Below, piece after piece: positions 63,867 to 64,000 of a DNA stretch of 64,000 nucleotides; position 1 is the first letter of the stretch; each line of letters begins with the position of its first letter. Location of the stretch: the NCBI GenBank assembly GCA_016702505.1, contig JADJDU010000030.1, positions 434,001 through 498,000 of the forward strand, read 5' to 3'. Under the pieces are notes generated by a model. The model did no database searches. It was not told the origin of the DNA and saw nothing but the letters and a program-made list of their open reading frames with translations. The stretch is from Microthrixaceae bacterium. GTDB taxonomy: Bacteria; Actinomycetota; Acidimicrobiia; Acidimicrobiales; Iamiaceae. A program made the translations under genes and the position numbers.

Positions 63867-64000
63867 CCGAGGCGCTCCAAGGCCTTGGGACGGCGCTGCC
63901 AGTCCTTGTCGACCTTGACGAACAGCTCGATGTAGGCACCGGGCGGGAGCTGGGACCGAACCGCGATGCCCACCGCCTTGAGCACCGCTGCCCTTCTTGC
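63860..64000 (-). CDS. era: GTPase Era, C-terminal fragment (runs off window)
   Basis: The last 46 codons of Era, the 16S rRNA-binding GTPase of ribosome assembly. On the minus strand the KH-domain end reads LKAVGIAVRSQLPPGAYIEL, FVKVDKDWQRRPKALERLGY and a stop at 63860-63862. The GTPase part lies beyond the window. The stop overlaps the end of the convergent dinG gene by a few bases. The era, recO, uppS and glyS order is common in actinobacteria. Confidence 0.88.
   Translation of the reverse strand, partial: ARRAAVLKAVGIAVRSQLPPGAYIELFVKVDKDWQRRPKALERLGY

Overview
The window is high-GC DNA from an actinobacterium. The evidence is a WhiB regulator, an HrdB-type RpoD next to DnaG, a DnaQ/GIY-YIG fusion of the mycobacterial Rv2191 type, many GTG starts and 4-bp start/stop overlaps, a DUF445 protein, and Tat-exported lipoproteins. 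The gene content and the surface beta-domains look like Acidimicrobiia (Microthrix/Ilumatobacter-like). That is an impression, not a determination. Three tRNAs (Val-TAC, Met-CAT, Asn-GTT), rnpB, rpoD, dnaG, glyS, recO, uppS and era show that this is chromosome.

Layout. 0-3.2 kb: zinc-ribbon protein, exonuclease/GIY-YIG fusion, membrane protein, small Lrp-type ligand-binding protein. 3.2-12.7 kb: the accessory island. It holds a large Rhs/YD-repeat protein whose 5' end is interrupted by an IS30-family element, a duplicated orphan copy of the Rhs C-terminus, and a small two-helix membrane gene directly behind each Rhs C-terminus. 12.8-19.4 kb: DUF445, trpD, DUF4126 plus GHMP kinase, DJ-1/PfpI, acyl-CoA dehydrogenase. 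19.5-25.8 kb: GNAT, WhiB and a four-gene glycerol-phosphate cluster (glpD, AGPS-like flavoprotein, membrane protein, glycerol kinase). 26-28.1 kb: two exported ferritin-like proteins and rnpB. 28.2-37.3 kb: membrane protein, Zn-ribbon coiled coil, class A PBP, GGDEF-EAL protein, GH36 alpha-galactosidase, NmrA-like protein. 37.4-43.3 kb: small genes, a divergent sigma factor, NUDIX, IMPase, Lon-substrate-domain protein and the tRNAs. 43.4-49 kb: rpoD-dnaG, TerC with an upstream yybP-ykoY (Mn) riboswitch, DUF2470, TetR. 49.2-57.9 kb: two neocarzinostatin-like surface proteins divergent from a heme oxygenase, followed by a complete Dpp/Opp-type ABC importer. 58-64 kb: glyS, RDD protein, recO, uppS, DinG helicase and the 3' end of era.

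The most interesting part is the 3.6-12.7 kb Rhs island. It reads as a polymorphic-toxin locus with a hydrophobic, probably membrane-acting tip and a linked two-TM candidate immunity protein. A partial tandem duplication, which also copied the end of the neighbouring Lrp-type gene, made a second tip/immunity pair. The tips and small proteins have diverged much more than the shared Rhs shell. If the IS30 element is removed, an (AG)11 tract falls inside the reconstructed start of the Rhs reading frame, so the locus may have been phase-variable.

Five otherwise recognisable genes (rpoD, glpD, dinG, a tetR and the IS30 transposase) carry single frameshifts. RpoD is essential, so base-level sequence errors are likely for at least part of these; they are annotated as whole genes with that caveat.
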